From positions 1 to 64,000 of the forward strand of contig QLIY01000129.1 in assembly GCA_003260075.1 (NCBI GenBank): a DNA stretch of 64,000 bases, read 5' to 3'. Below are positions 1 through 13,700 of the stretch, one piece after another. The position numbers and the translations under genes are program-made. Origin of the DNA: Phallusia mammillata. Lineage: Eukaryota > Chordata > Ascidiacea > Phlebobranchia > Ascidiidae. Position 1 is the first letter of the stretch. Every line of letters starts with the position of its first letter. The notes beneath the pieces are model-generated. The model searched no databases. It was not told the origin of the DNA and worked only from the letters and a program-made list of their open reading frames with translations.

Positions 1-1660
1 AAACCTGAAGACGTGATTCTTGCCCATAATAATCCGATTGCCTGAGCGCAGTTCTGTTGGTTCATGGACTTCACGACCATTAACAAAGGTCTGGGCGTCT
101 TCAAATGGGATTATACAAACCACACCTAAACATTGGTTGACAACGAGATAATTAAATTGGAATTTTAGATTCTTTTGTTTGACATGCATGAAGTCAAGAC
201 TAGCACATAAAAAGTTTTTTAAAATTGCATTGAGCTGTTCAGAAAATGTTGAAAGTATACCAACCCCAATTATTGTTAACCTACTCTAACTAATTAAGAA
301 AATACATTTTGCTTTACAAACTTTTCCATAATACAAAACCAAAAATATCCTTTTTTAATTCATATTAAAGTGCCAAAAAAATATATCTTCAAATAAACAG
401 TTGGACCAAGTTAATTCGCCAGCTTTAACCATTTACAGCAGAAGGCAAGGAAATTAAAAATCTTAGCTAACGACATCAATGTTTATAGAGATTGAAATTC
501 CCAATCAATGCAGTCGAGGGCCAGTGACCAGCAACAATCAATACATTTTATGGTTAGTTACATACTAAGATGAGAAGGCCATAGTGTGCAATGACCTCCA
601 GCTCACACAACTACAAGATTGGTCAGATCAGTAAACTGATAAGCAACATAGAAATTGACCCACTTTCATTAGAGCCAGACTTCTTGCATTGTAGTATACA
701 GTGTTCGTCTTTTATGTGCTGCCCACTAAGGACAATGTCTTGTGGCACATTGGCCGATGATAAGCCAACTCTGCAAAAAAATAAAAAGTAGTTGAAAAAT
801 GGTTCGGGTAAAATAAAGGAAAGTAATTTTTTTACATTTTGAAAACAGATTTCACATTTTAGACATTTTCTAATGTTTAATGTCCAATATTTCTAAATTG
901 CAACAGCATGTCCATAACCTAAATATAAATCTACGAAGTACCTCATTTAATTAATGTTATCAAATCACTGTACATACACAGCACTGGATTGGAACAATAC
1001 ATGAAACAAACTAATGAAAGAACCTTGTTATTCCATCTTTAATGTAGTAAAGAAGACATTCTGACATTAGAGGGTCTTCATTGAGATTTACAATATGTGG
1101 TGTACGTTTGGGAGAAAACACTCCTAACGTTTCACCATCTTCACGAAGTGAAACTCCTAACTCCATCAATGCATTTTCTCTGAACAAAAAATATATACGT
1201 TTTAGCTTGAAATTTGTAAACTTTTTATAAAGTATAAAGCAATCAAAGGCAAATTAAATTGTTTGTTTTGTTGATAGTCAGGTATGGAACCTAATTAAAA
1301 GCATTGGATTAACCACACTGGTAATAGGGCGGAAAAATATATTTTCGAACCATATGTAGCTTATTGGAGAATATTTTCAAAAATATATTGAATTCACAAA
1401 ACAAAATTTCAATGTTTTTTATGTTTAAATGTTACGAACAGGCTCATTGGTTCTGTACACACCTTTGCTGGCGAATACATTCAGTCTTTCTTAGTTTCTC
1501 TTCCCAAGTTTCATTAAGTTCAGCAATGATTTTTTCAGATTCCTGTCAATTAAAATGAGCAATAAATAAAACTTTTTTTCCTTCTGAGAATAATTGCCTT
1601 AATGTTATGACAGACCTTGATTCTCTCCAATGCATTTTTTTCTTGATTTTTAAACCCTTC
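1..1660 (-). CDS. KIF1: KIF1-type kinesin, stalk and FHA exons, on an inverted contig
   Basis: Five exons of a kinesin-3 motor gene read on the minus strand in transcript order: about 1660-1616 (ending NALERIK), 1542-1463 (begins [17 protein letters not shown]), 1179-1024 (contains [20 protein letters not shown]), 770-664 (contains [16 protein letters not shown]) and 125-1 (contains [17 protein letters not shown]). Phases join without error. KIF1A/KIF1B carry the same order: a coiled segment before FHA, then the FHA domain that helps control motor dimerisation and vesicle transport. The last exon is the same FHA exon found on the + strand at 1713-1853, with the same amino acids and a few silent differences. 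The motor domain is not in the window. The first exon is cut by the C run at 1662. I infer this contig should be flipped so that its exons precede those on the + strand. Confidence 0.88.
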
Positions 1661-1661
1661 T

Positions 1662-1671
1662 CCCCCCCCCC
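1662..1671 (+). other. C10 run at inverted contig join
   Basis: Ten C. The sequence just after (1672-1853) matches the reverse complement of 1-165, so the overlap is inverted rather than direct. Confidence 0.8.
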
Positions 1672-1712
1672 AAAATTCCAATTTAATTATCTCGTTGTCA
1701 ACCAATGTTTAG

Positions 1713-1853
1713 GTGTGGTGTGTATAATCCCATTTGAAGACGCTCAGACCTTTGTTAATGGTCGAGAGGTTCATGAACCAACAGAACTACGCTCAGGCAA
1801 TCGGATTATTATGGGCAAGAATCACGTCTTCAGGTTTATGAACCCAGATCAAG
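1713..1853 (+). CDS. KIF1: KIF1 exon: second half of FHA domain
   Basis: Acceptor tttag at 1711, donor gtaaat at 1854. It encodes [16 protein letters not shown] and [14 protein letters not shown], the FHA loop that binds phospho-threonine partners in this family. Enters and ends in phase 1. Same exon as minus 125-1. Confidence 0.92.
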
Positions 1854-4727
1854 GTAAATCTGGTAAACAAATTAACTTAATTTGGTTTTACAATTCTGCA
1901 CAATTAAAGTTCGTAGGCAGCAAGAATTAGTACTTCTGTCAGTTACAATGTTTGTTCCTATCTCATTGAGTAATACCAAGCAGTGTTCTCAATTTTGAAC
2001 ATTTAGTAATACCAAAGAGCAGTGGTGGGATTCAATTTTTTGTAAGCAAATTTTACCACAAAAGTCATATTTTTCTGCTGGTTCTGTTACAAAAAGTCCA
2101 TTGACAGTAACCAGTAGTGCTAATCGGTTCGCTGATCTCATAAAATTGTGTGAGACGGTCCTATAGAACTGGTGCGAACCGGTTGAATCCCACAACTGCT
2201 AAGGGGTGTTCTCAATTTTGAACATTTAGTAAAACCAAGCAGTATTCTCATTTTTACAACTGGAGACGCAAAAATTGTTTTTTTGATCCAACTTTATGAC
2301 TTGTATAAGTTGTCTAATCTATCAGGGTCATATAATGTCATGGCCTGTGTTTCAGCACGAATGCAAAGAGGTCATGTTGATGTTTTGACAATTGAGTCTC
2401 CCACCGAGCCTGTGGATTGGTCATTTGCACAAAGGGAACTTCTTGAAAAGCAGGGGATTGATATGAAACAAGAAATGGAAAGAAAGTATGTGCATTGCTT
2501 TTTTTCTTTGTAGATTTCCATCACTTAATTATACAATTTTGTAACTTTTTAAGCAAAAACATTAGACCAGGTTTTAATATAGGCAGTTTCAGTTTGGATT
2601 GAAACTAAAATTTAAGTGTGCCCTTAAATGTAAGGAATGGGCCGAACCAGAACCTGAGTACTCGGTACCAAGCATGGCCTTTTCTAAGCTCGATGCTCAG
2701 TGCTCGGCCAAGCAGTTTCACTAACACGCCTGACCATTAAATTTACATATTTATGCCCTGCTGACATACAAAATTAGTGTTCATTAGGGTATACCAGAAC
2801 AAATTATAAGTGACTTGTTTAAATATGTTAAATGATGAAAAAACACGTACTTCTGGGTACTGTACAGCTTAATACACAGCTGGCGACAAAAGTGACTGGG
2901 AAAGCTACAAAACTTGCATAAAAAATGGTTTGTTTGTGATGTCACAATGCACTGAGCATTTACGTGAGATGCTCAGTGTTCAATAAAACAGAACATATAT
3001 GTAGGTTTTGCCTGGTAAATGTACAGTGAAAGCACCTTTGGTTTCTTTTAAAATTAGTCTAAAGAAAGTCACTGCATGTCTGAGATACACAGTTGCCTAG
3101 AAATTAATTGCATGAATTTTTTATGAAGGCTGCAAGAAATGGAACAGCAATATAAAAGGGAAAAAGAGGAAGCAGACTTCTTGCTTGAACAACAACGATT
3201 GGTACGTCCAAGATATGTTTATATTGCAAAAAATATTCTGGTGGCAAATGTATGCCATGTTTGGGCAAGCAAACTGACATGCATGCTTGTGCATTAAAAT
3301 GACAACAAAAAATTGAACTGTTATGGATTTTTTGTGAACAATCATTAAACACAAATTAATGTATCATCTCTTCCATTAGCGCAGTATGTGATGAAGTTTA
3401 AAAATGTCAGAATAATGTCTGGATTGAGGTGGTCCGACATCATTTGTAGGGCACTTCTGCATGCACACTCATTCAGAGGATTGCAGTTGGCATAGACCTA
3501 AGCAAGATGTTATGTATCAAATTGCAGGTCAATATGTGTCTATTGTGAGGTGTTTTTTACGCTTTGGGGCGATATAATTGCATTGGTTAAAAAAAGTAAT
3601 ATTCGGGTGTCAACACAAGAAGTAGATTAGAACAGCAAATTAGTCCTTCAATCCAAAAGAGTTTGTCATTTGCGACCTGCCAAGTACCTTTCAAACCATA
3701 ATGTTTTACTCTTTAAATCTAGGACCACCCTGACCTAGATCATGCATGGATTTGTATCAAATCAGTCCCCCCCCCCGTCCTTCAATCCAAAAGAGTTTGT
3801 CATTTGCGACCTGCCAAGTACCTTCCAAACCATAATGTTTTACTCTTTAAATCTTGGACCACCCTGACCTAGATCATGCATGGATTTGTATCAAATCAGC
3901 GCACAGCACATAGTATAGGCAGTGGTTGGATTCAAATTTTTTGCCAGCCGTTTCTTGACACAAAAGTCATATTTTGCAGCGGTTCTATCACAAAAGTCAT
4001 ATTTTTCAGGGATTCAAATTTTTTGTCAGCCGGTTCTATCACAAAAGTCATTTTTTCAGTCGGCTCTGTTACAAAGCGGTTCTATCACAAAAGTCATATT
4101 TTTCAGCCGGTTCTGCTACAAAAAGTCAATTTTGAGACAGTAACCAGTAATGCTAACCGGTTCGCTGATCTCATAAAATTTCAGACGGTTCTATAGAACC
4201 GGTACAGTAACCAGTAATGCTAACCGGTTCGCTGATCTCATAAAATTCCGTAAGGCGATTTTATAGAACCAGTGCAAAGCGGCTGAATTCCACCACTGAG
4301 TATAGGTATGCTATTAACTTGTGGAAACAAAATTGCTGTGTCAGCATTTTCTTACCATTGTCATGAATTGACACATTTAGAACTTGCATTTATATTATGG
4401 CTGAAAGGTGTGAGGTGGTTAACAAATAATTAAGGGTGCCAATAGTTTTGCTGTTCAGATAAGTATTAACAAAGTGAGACAAATGGTTTATCAGAATGGA
4501 ATTTGAGGCTGTGGCATGATGCATGGTGGAATCTTGAAAATTCGAAAGACAACACACTGAAGTGGAAATGTTGTTTGCTAAACTATCTGTCACTTCACTT
4601 TAAGTTAAAAATCTTTTGTTCTTTCTTTAAAGTGCAGCCAGTATGTCACTCCAAAAAATGTTAGAAGTTAAATTTTCTGATTTTAGATTTTTTTCTGATT
4701 AAAACTTAAAAACTATGAACAGTGTAT

Positions 4728-4798
<71 letters not shown>

Positions 4799-7700
4799 AT
4801 GAGATTTGTTTTGATATAAAAAAAGTATTAACAGAACCCAAAGTGAATTTCCTTTTTGGATTTTCAGATGGCTGCACTTTGTCAAAAAACATTTTTTCAA
4901 AATGAAATTTAACAGAAAATATTTTTCTCTTTTTACATATTCTTCTCTTGGTGAACGAACCTCTCTTCATTTTCTCTTTTTCTTTTCTGGCTGTACTAAA
5001 ACTGGTGACTCTGCATCTTTTACTGCTGCCAAAAAAAACCTTGACAACCACTGTGGTTTGAACAGGACAAGAAGGACTCTTCTCATCAATTGCCCTGCGA
5101 AGAGAGTTGGCGCCTTATCTCACGGCTTCGTAAAGACCTGACTCCTGAAAAACTCCGCTCTATTGTTAAACGCTTTGGCCTGCCCTCACCTGGCAAAAAT
5201 CAACACGAAAAAATACTGAAATCTCCAGATCAACCTGCTTCGCAAATGAATTGGCAGACAAGCAGCAGCAGAAAGGCTGCTTGGCTTACAATGGCTGATA
5301 TCAAAGTACAAGCTGTTAAAGAGATTTGTTACCAAGTAGCACTGACTGGTTTTACAATGATGGAAAATGAAATTGAAGCCATTTGCCTCTTGCGCTTACA
5401 GGACTTATGCCAGCAATATGGCAAACGCGATCCAAATCCTGCTGACTCATGGCGCTCAGTCGCTAGAGATGTCATGGATACGATTGGTTTCTGTGGTGAC
5501 CGTAACTGTTCTAAGAAGGACTTTGGACCAGAGAGTGACTTTGTTCTCAGCGAAGACCTTTTAACCTCTTTCGAAAGAAAAGAGACTGTTAAAGATGTCA
5601 TGAAAAATTTAATAGAATCCGTTGTTGCTGAAGTTGATAGTACCAATGGGATTGCAAAACCTCTTAACATATCTTCAAACGCACCTATAGATGAAGTAAA
5701 ACAGCTTAAAGATGATCTTTCCCAGCTTGTAGACATGCTCCAAGGCGTGAAACAGGACAATGAGACTAAACAGGAAGAAATGAAAATGATGAAAAACAAA
5801 ATGGACGAAATGGAAAGAGCACTTGCAGGCAATGCCGATTATGGAAAGTCATTGCTAATGAAAAACTTTGTCAAAGATGTGATATCATCGAAAAATGCCC
5901 CATCTGAAAACAAAGACCTAACAAAGAAAAAGCTTGGAAGTTCTGTAAGCGGAAAGTCTTCATGCACGAGCAGTTCTGACTTATCAAAAGATGACACATC
6001 GAAATCGGACAGTTTTTTTCCCCCTCGCTATGTACAATCTAATGACTTCAGCAAGCCATCTCCAGGAGTTATTGTTCCAGATTGGATTAAAACAAAAGAG
6101 GAGCAGATATCATGGTTAATGGACAACGACATTGCTTTTAGAAGAGGTCGTCTTCGCTGGGAAGCACAACAGAAAAAACATCATGAAAATTTGAAGTCAC
6201 AAGAAATTAACAAAGAGCGTCGCCGACAGCAGCGTGAGTCAAAAAACAACTCAACATCAAGGTACCAATCCCCGAGGTTTGCTTTTAAAGGAATAAACCA
6301 AAGCAAAAATGAAAGCAGGCAATCTGGACACAGGTTCGCTCCTAAGAAGTATTTTGAAGGACCTCGGCGTAAAACATGCTCTGCACTTCAAGAGGAATTT
6401 GACTCCAAGTCGGGTGAAAAAGAAGATATAGTTGTGCCTAAACAGCAAGACCACACAAGCCCAGACGGTAATAAGAAAACACCATTTCCCCGGGAAGAGC
6501 CACCAATGCCGCGTCAGTCTGTAAATCAAAAATCATGTGATACTTCTAACATTCAAACAAGAAGAAATCACGATAAAAGAAACTATTTCCAGCAAAGAAG
6601 AAAAACTTGGGGCAACTTTTGCCAGTTATATCAAAACAACCAGGCCCAACTTGAAAAGTTAGGAGAAGGGTCCAGAAATCAGCACCAACATTTGTTCAAT
6701 GTGTCAGCTAAACCATTTTATGGCAACCCAACCATTTCTGGCCCATCCGCTGGTAACAACTGGTGGCAAGATGGTGCTTACCAACAACACCAGACAAGAA
6801 ACCAACCATTTCCTCCAAGAACCGTAGTCCAGCCTGATTTTGATGCTGTTATGCAAACCCAGCAGGTCTATGATATGCAGCCTGTAGCAATGGGAAGAAA
6901 TCAAAGCAGTTTTCAAAGGCAATTCTTTAATCAGATTCCATATCAACAACCAGTTGTTTCACTTGGGGACAACATACATCCAGAACAAGTTAGATTTTAC
7001 ATTGGGGATTTGCCAAAGCAACCATCATTGGATCACATGCCTCCGCAAATCACCCATAACCCTTTGAACGGCCCATTGCTGCAATCCCGATCAACAGAAT
7101 CGCCACCATATCTATCAACCACCGTAGCATCTGCCAATTGCTTCAATAACCTGAATATTACTGAACCAAAATCTGATAACCAGATAGGAATGGATGAGAG
7201 CAAGCGTAAAGTTCAGTTCCAGGGAATATATCAACCACCGTTTCGTCGCCAAGGAATGAATCAAAACCAAGCCAAGTTTTGACACTTTTTCGTTTCACAA
7301 GTTAAAGCATGTATTTGTGATGTATGTGATGTGTTTCTTGAAGTTCATCCTATTTTCTTCCATTTTTCATTTTGTTCATTTTTTGCACTGTGTACCCAAT
7401 TTTTTCCCATTATAGTGGCATCCCCCCCCCCTCGTCGCCAAGGAATGAATCAAAACCAAGCCAAGTTTTGACACTTTTTGGTTCCACAAGTTAAAGCATG
7501 TATTTGTGATGTATGTGATATGTTTCTTGAAGTTCATCCTATTTTCTTCCATTTTTCATTTTATTCATTTTTTGCACTGTGTACCCAATTTTTTCCCATT
7601 ATAGTGATAGTTAGAAAATTACCACTAATAACCAAGAATGTAGGCAAGTTTTGATTTTTTGTGTTTGTTTGTGATATGAGTATCAAATGAATTGTATTTT

Positions 7701-10700
7701 TAAAGGTACATCATTTTTTTCAATTTTTTTTCAATTTATATCCAGTGCCCCTAGTTAATATCAAAAGCACAGCAGTATTTTTTTAATGTGCTTTTTGATC
7801 AGTAGTTTTTAACCTTTTTAAGCATATGGCGCATCAAGAATTTTTTTCCGTAACACGCTTTACAGACACAGAACAAAAGTTGTTTAAAAAAAGTAACCCC
7901 CCCCCCCAAATGAATTGTATTTTTAAAGGTACATCATTTTTTTCAATTTTTTTTTTTATGTATCTAGTGCCCCTAGTTGATATCAAAAGCACAGCAGTAT
8001 TTTTTATTGTGCTTTTTGATCAGTAGTTTTTAACCTTTTTGAGCATATGGCGCATCAAGAATTTTTTTCCGTAACACGCTTTACAGACAAACAGAACAAA
8101 AGTTGTTTAAAAAAAGTAATTTGCTACTTTATTGTGGTGGGTTAGATTGCTTTGGTGGCAGTAAGGTATTTTTGTCCATCTTTCAAACCGAAAATCTATA
8201 ATCCATTTACCCTGAAAATGGTAAAATGGATTTTCCCTAACAGGCAACTAAACTTTGTCTGAGCCTATTAGAGTGCGTTTGGGAATTTCCATAGGCCAGC
8301 AGTGTCTTGTTGTGCCTGGAAACATTCATCTATTATTCATAGGCAAGATATAGGATTGCGAAGTTAAAGTACTTTTCCATCCCGTATACAGACATGTATA
8401 ATATATCGAACGCATGCCACACCCCCCCCCCGTTGTGCCTGGAAACATTCATCTATTATTCATAGGCAAGATATAGGATGGCGAAGTTAAAGTACTTTTC
8501 CATCCCGTATACAGGCATGTATAATATATCGAACGCATGCCACAGTATCACCACTTGTGTTTAGATTTCTGTCACACATAGATGCATGCATATTTTACAC
8601 ACAAAGCCTCGCTGTTTTTTTTTGCACTGGTATGACAAGAGTTACATTATAATTGTTGCTTATTAAATGGATGGTGTTTTGTAAAATTTTATGTCACTTT
8701 GAAATAAAATTTCACACTGAGTTTGAACTGCAGTTGTTTAGTATCTTATTTAGTTCTTATGTAGTTTCAGTTTTTTCTCCAAAGCATTTTAACCAGTATG
8801 ATCTGGATACAAAACACGTTTGTCAAACAGATTTATCGTTTTGAGATCTTTTTGCCAAAATAAAGCCCTGCTCAGCAAATTTTAAATCTGAAATACATGA
8901 ATACTTTGCTGCCAAGAAAGTTGACCATCATAAAAATGCACTTTTTAAAAAAAAAAACTCATATTTGTAATGGGTGTTAAATTGCTGTAACTTTTATTTC
9001 CCCACAATGCTCAATCCGATTTCATCTGTTTCTTGGAAAACGCCCCCCCCCCATGAATACTTTGCTGCCAAGAAAGTTGACCATCATAAAAATGCACTTT
9101 AAAAAAAAAAAACTCATATTTGTAATGGGTGTTAAATTACTGTAACTTTTATTTCCCCACAATGCTCAATCCGATTTCATCTGTTACTTGGAAAACACTG
9201 CATAGTAGTAACTGATTACACCAAAACAAATTAGAACAACAGTTCCTGTGTAAGTAGTCTAAACAGTGCATCGAAGTATCTATGTTTTATACATTAAATC
9301 ACTATTTATGGTGATGTTACATTTTCAGTTTGTAATACAGTAAACCTTGGTTAAACAAGATTCGGTTACTAGTGATCTTTGCCTATTTTGGATGAAACTT
9401 GAGGTACAAATGATTTGTAATGTGGTAAACTGGTAAGGCTTGAACTAATCGGCATCAGTAAATCCGGATCTTTGCCTAATCCAGACAATTTTTTTGGTCC
9501 AAACAGAGCCGCATTAATTGAGGTTACTGTTCATGCAAATTAAAAACTTATCTTTAAGAGCTTGGTTTAATATTTCTCCACCCCCCCCCCAGACAATTTT
9601 TTTGGTCCAAACAGAGCCGCATTAATTGAGGTTACTGTAAATACAAATTAAAACCTGTCTTTAAGAGCTTGGTTTAATATTTCTCCGCATACAGGAATAC
9701 GAACACAGGTTGGAAGTTTTACAGCAACAAGTCGAAACTCAAACCTCAATTCCACATGAAAATCACACACATTTGCACCATGAAGGTATGTTGATATTTT
9801 TTGTTTTGAATTTAAGTCCAAATTATTTGTTTAAAGTAAACTAATGTTAAGCTTGTTTGCCGACATAAACATTGCACCCCACATATCAGGGAAAAAAGAT
9901 CTTTTGCGCCCCACATATTTTTACACTAATGTCAAAAATATGAAATAACTTTGCCCGCAAATGAAATAAGATGAATCATATGATAAGTAAGTACTGCTTA
10001 GCACATTTTACAAACTGAAACTGCCCATGGTAAATGGTACAGTCTGAGTTGAGATCCAGCTCAAGATTTTTTGGTAAAAAAATTAATGCAACACAATTCT
10101 CTGTCCCAGCTGTTGGTCACATTAATTATGCATGATCAAAAAAGATCTTTAGCAACACAAAGTACAAAGAAATCGTTCTATTCTCTAGAATATTTATTGC
10201 TGTCTGAAACCATCACCAACAGCCAATGTCTATTTTCTGTCATAAAAATGTGATAATATATTTTTGTGTTATGGCTATGCACATTTGTTTCAATATTTTG
10301 CTCATGGCTACATGCTATAAAACTGAAAATAAGTAAGTAGAAGATGCTAAATAGATATCTGCTGTTCTTCTGTCATTATTGTGCAGCTGTGGCACTGAAC
10401 AGCTTGCTGAGGCATGACTGTTTAGCCGGTTACTCCCAACAAACTGGAGTGCCGTTGGATGGCTACACTAGCCGTTACAGCCAGTGGTGGGATTCAGCCG
10501 GCTCGCACCGGTTCTATAGAACCATGTCATGAAATTTTATGCAATCAGCGAACCGGTTAGCATTACTGGTTACTGTCAATGGATTTTTCATCTTACCCCC
10601 CCCCCTGCAATCAGCGAACCGGTTAGCATTACTGGTTACTGTCAATGGATTTTGCATCTTCTGATACACCAATTTTTGAGATCCAGCTGAAAAATATGAC

Positions 10701-13700
10701 TTTTGTTATAGAACCAGTTGACCAAAAAAATGTGAATACCACCAGTGAATACAGCCTGTCTCTCGTCACCAGCTGCATTGATAAGACCTTGTAGGTCAAA
10801 AGAAATTGCACTGTCCCCACTAAATAGATTTATATCAAAACATATAATATGCACCGTTTTTATTGATCTTTTATGTAATTACATGGATATAAACAGGTGT
10901 AATTGCTGTAGCCCTTCATATCACTGATGATGGCATGAGCATTTGCTGAAACATTTGAACAACAAAGCATTTCGCTTTTTATGTCTATTTGGGCCGTTAG
11001 TTTCGTGATTAAATATAAGATGTCTTCTTACACAGATGTCGTATATGAGGATGTTGATTGGAACGATCGGGAACGCTACTTAGCTCAGTGGGTCTGGAAC
11101 AAGTGGGTCAATTATCAGTTTACATCATTGAGGGATGATTTGTGGGGAAATGCTATCTTCCTGAAAGAAGCCAACGCAATTAGTGTGGAGCTGAAAAAAC
11201 AGGTCCTTGTAACATTCTGTGTTTGCAAGTTACTGATGTGTTCTCAACTTGGTTTTGTAAAGTGGGGAATTTAAAGACATGTGTGATTAGCTAAAAAGCT
11301 TTTGTGCATTTAAGGAGAGTAAATCTTGGCAATGAGAGCAGCATAATTACATTTTTTCAGATAAAATCTTATACATTTTGTAAGATACATTTACACCTTT
11401 CACATTTGCTTTGACTTTAAATTTATTATGCTAAAAGTGTAATTAGCAAACAGTATGCTAAAGCAAAAATAGTTGCAAAAACTCTGGTTTAAAATGAACA
11501 GTTTACCACAGTTTACCAACATTTGCTTTTGTTTTTAGGTTATCTTCCAGTTTGTGCTCCTAACTGACACACTCTACTCTCCACTACCCGCCGATCTTAT
11601 GCCTGCTGATTGTGTGAACCGACAAGGGCATCACAATCGTACAGTGGTTGCCGTAAAAGTCTGTGATCACAAGAATGGTGCAACTCATCTATGGTCATTG
11701 CAAAAACTCAGGTAAATAGGAATAATTTAGAAGAGGTGTTCTGAGAGAATGAAGGGTTACATTAGGGTAAATAGGTGTATTATTAACAGGCTTCAAAAAA
11801 GTGAAGGGCTTTTGTGTTAAAGGACTTAATTTGCTGCTGTAATGGAATTCGTGTTTTCAGGGCCAAACATTATTTACAAATTTATGCATTTATATCATTA
11901 CAAAGTGCAAAAACGTGCTTGCTACCTCACAATAGACACAAATTGATCTGCAATTTGATGATTAGCATCTTATTCAGTGCTATTTCTGCAGCAATTTAAA
12001 TGTTTCTGATTTGACCTTTTAAACAGGTATATTGATATAACAGCTCCCACAATATGATTTTATGTCCGAAGTTTTAAACAATTTTGGAATTACTTAAAGG
12101 TATTGGTTAAGCCGGGAGCAATAAAGTGGTGGCAGTCGCTAGCAACCCTGACTTACATTTGCAAATAGTGGCCTAAAATTAAAAAAAATTAAAAGTTTTT
12201 TTTAGTCAAACAAAAGGCACCTAATTTTCATATTGTTGTATACTGTTTAGACAAAGATTGGAGTTAATGAGAAAAATGTACGACCAAGTTTGTGATTTTA
12301 CTCGTGAGCCAGGAACTCCCGTGAACAACCAGGATCCATTTAAAGACCGTTTGGCTTGGATCAAAGTTCTTGGCAGGTAAAAAAAAACGCTTATAATTTA
12401 ATTGTAATTGGGCACACAGTTGTAGTTTTAACCAGTCTAGGAATAAAAAATAAAATTGCATTCCAAAAACTGTTTTGGCAAAAACTGTATAAAAGCAGCT
12501 AATATTCTTACAACGTTATGAAAAAAAGTTCAACTTTCCATTTGCAAGCCCAATTTCTTAAATCATTTTGGCTTAGAATACAGTTTATGTCCATGCCTGT
12601 CTTTGAACAAGATTTAGTCACAAAAATTACATAACTAAGTATAGTGCAACCCTTTGAGAAATTTTTGTGTCTATAATCTCACAGAAGCCCTATTTTATTA
12701 TTTTCCTGCTATTTCTTGAATTGGACGGTAATGATCGTTATATGCATGTCATGAATGCATGTTGATCTTGCTGTCGTGCATATGATCATGCATACATTTT
12801 ATTTTCCAAAACTTATGATTTACTTCATGCTCTGAAAACACTTCTGCATTCTGCTTTATAAAATCGCATCCCCGCCCTTTTTTGTTTCAAAACATTTTTG
12901 TTGTATTTCTAATTAAAAATGTTGTATATGACTGAAACATATTTTTCCAATGACGGAAAAAATGCACCACAATATTAACCTATTGTCACTTAACGTTTTC
13001 TGTTTGATGAAAATACTTTTTTCTAAAACTAATTATACTTTTTACTCAAACAAAACCACTCAACTTTACCCTAATCTGTAAAAATCAAAAATTATAATTT
13101 ACCATGAACCCCCGCAGGCATTTTAATGCCCCTCACTTCCACCTTTCATGTATTCGCCACAACCCCAATGATGCAACCCCCAATGCTGGAAATACCCCCC
13201 TAAATTCCCCTGTTCCCGATTCCAGACTTGCGGGGTCACTGACCAATATACCTGCCTCTGCTTCTGAAAACAACTTTCTCGGGACCCATAGTCCTACCCT
13301 TGGGGCTCTGTCGACCCATAGTGGCCCGTCCACCCCAGTGGCAGTCCACAAGTCTTGTTCCATGTCAGACCTGGATTATGAGTCAGCAATTTATGCCTTG
13401 CTGAGTCAGCAGGATCCTTTTTACGACCGAACGCCCTGGTTCAGTATAGTTGGAAGGTTGGTAAAGTGGTGTACAGTCTGTCTTGATCTCTTTTATAAGA
13501 CTTTTTTAAGTTTTTGTCTGGTACAAGTTTCATAAAAATCTGTGTGATTTTTCGCTTACGACTTTTGCATGCCTTTATAACTTGCTCAAGCTGTTTGCCT
13601 TGAACAAAATTGATTTGTTATTTGCACTGCATGGAACGGTTTAATTAAAATTAATTAAAATTATGTTAAATTATGATCGACTGGTGAAAACAGATTGAGT

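Larger units (their letters stand above)
3202..9694 (+). other. KIF1 intron holding the nested gene (6.5 kb)
   Basis: Contains element A2, the nested ORF, a 69-nt C run, family D element and six 10-nt C joins. Its true length is shorter by the unmerged overlaps. Confidence 0.75.
10400..10790 (+). repeat. SINE-like dispersed repeat, split by element A3
   Basis: Contains actggagtgccgttggatgg, ctacactagccg, then after the inserted element ctctcgtcaccagctgca and gataagacctt. Matches 61222-61310 in reverse, and its left part matches 18856-18905. Confidence 0.78.

Noticed and set aside
1607-1930. 107-codon ORF starting at 1607 as a gene
   Set aside because: It crosses a C run, an intron and the FHA exon by chance read-through; only 1713-1853 is real coding sequence.
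4713-5051. Poly-Gly protein on the minus strand
   Set aside because: The glycine tract is only the translated 69-nt C run, read here as a gap.
5329-5832. 167-codon minus-strand ORF
   Set aside because: Antisense shadow of the nested ORF, with composition expected from a reversed Lys/Glu-rich coding strand.
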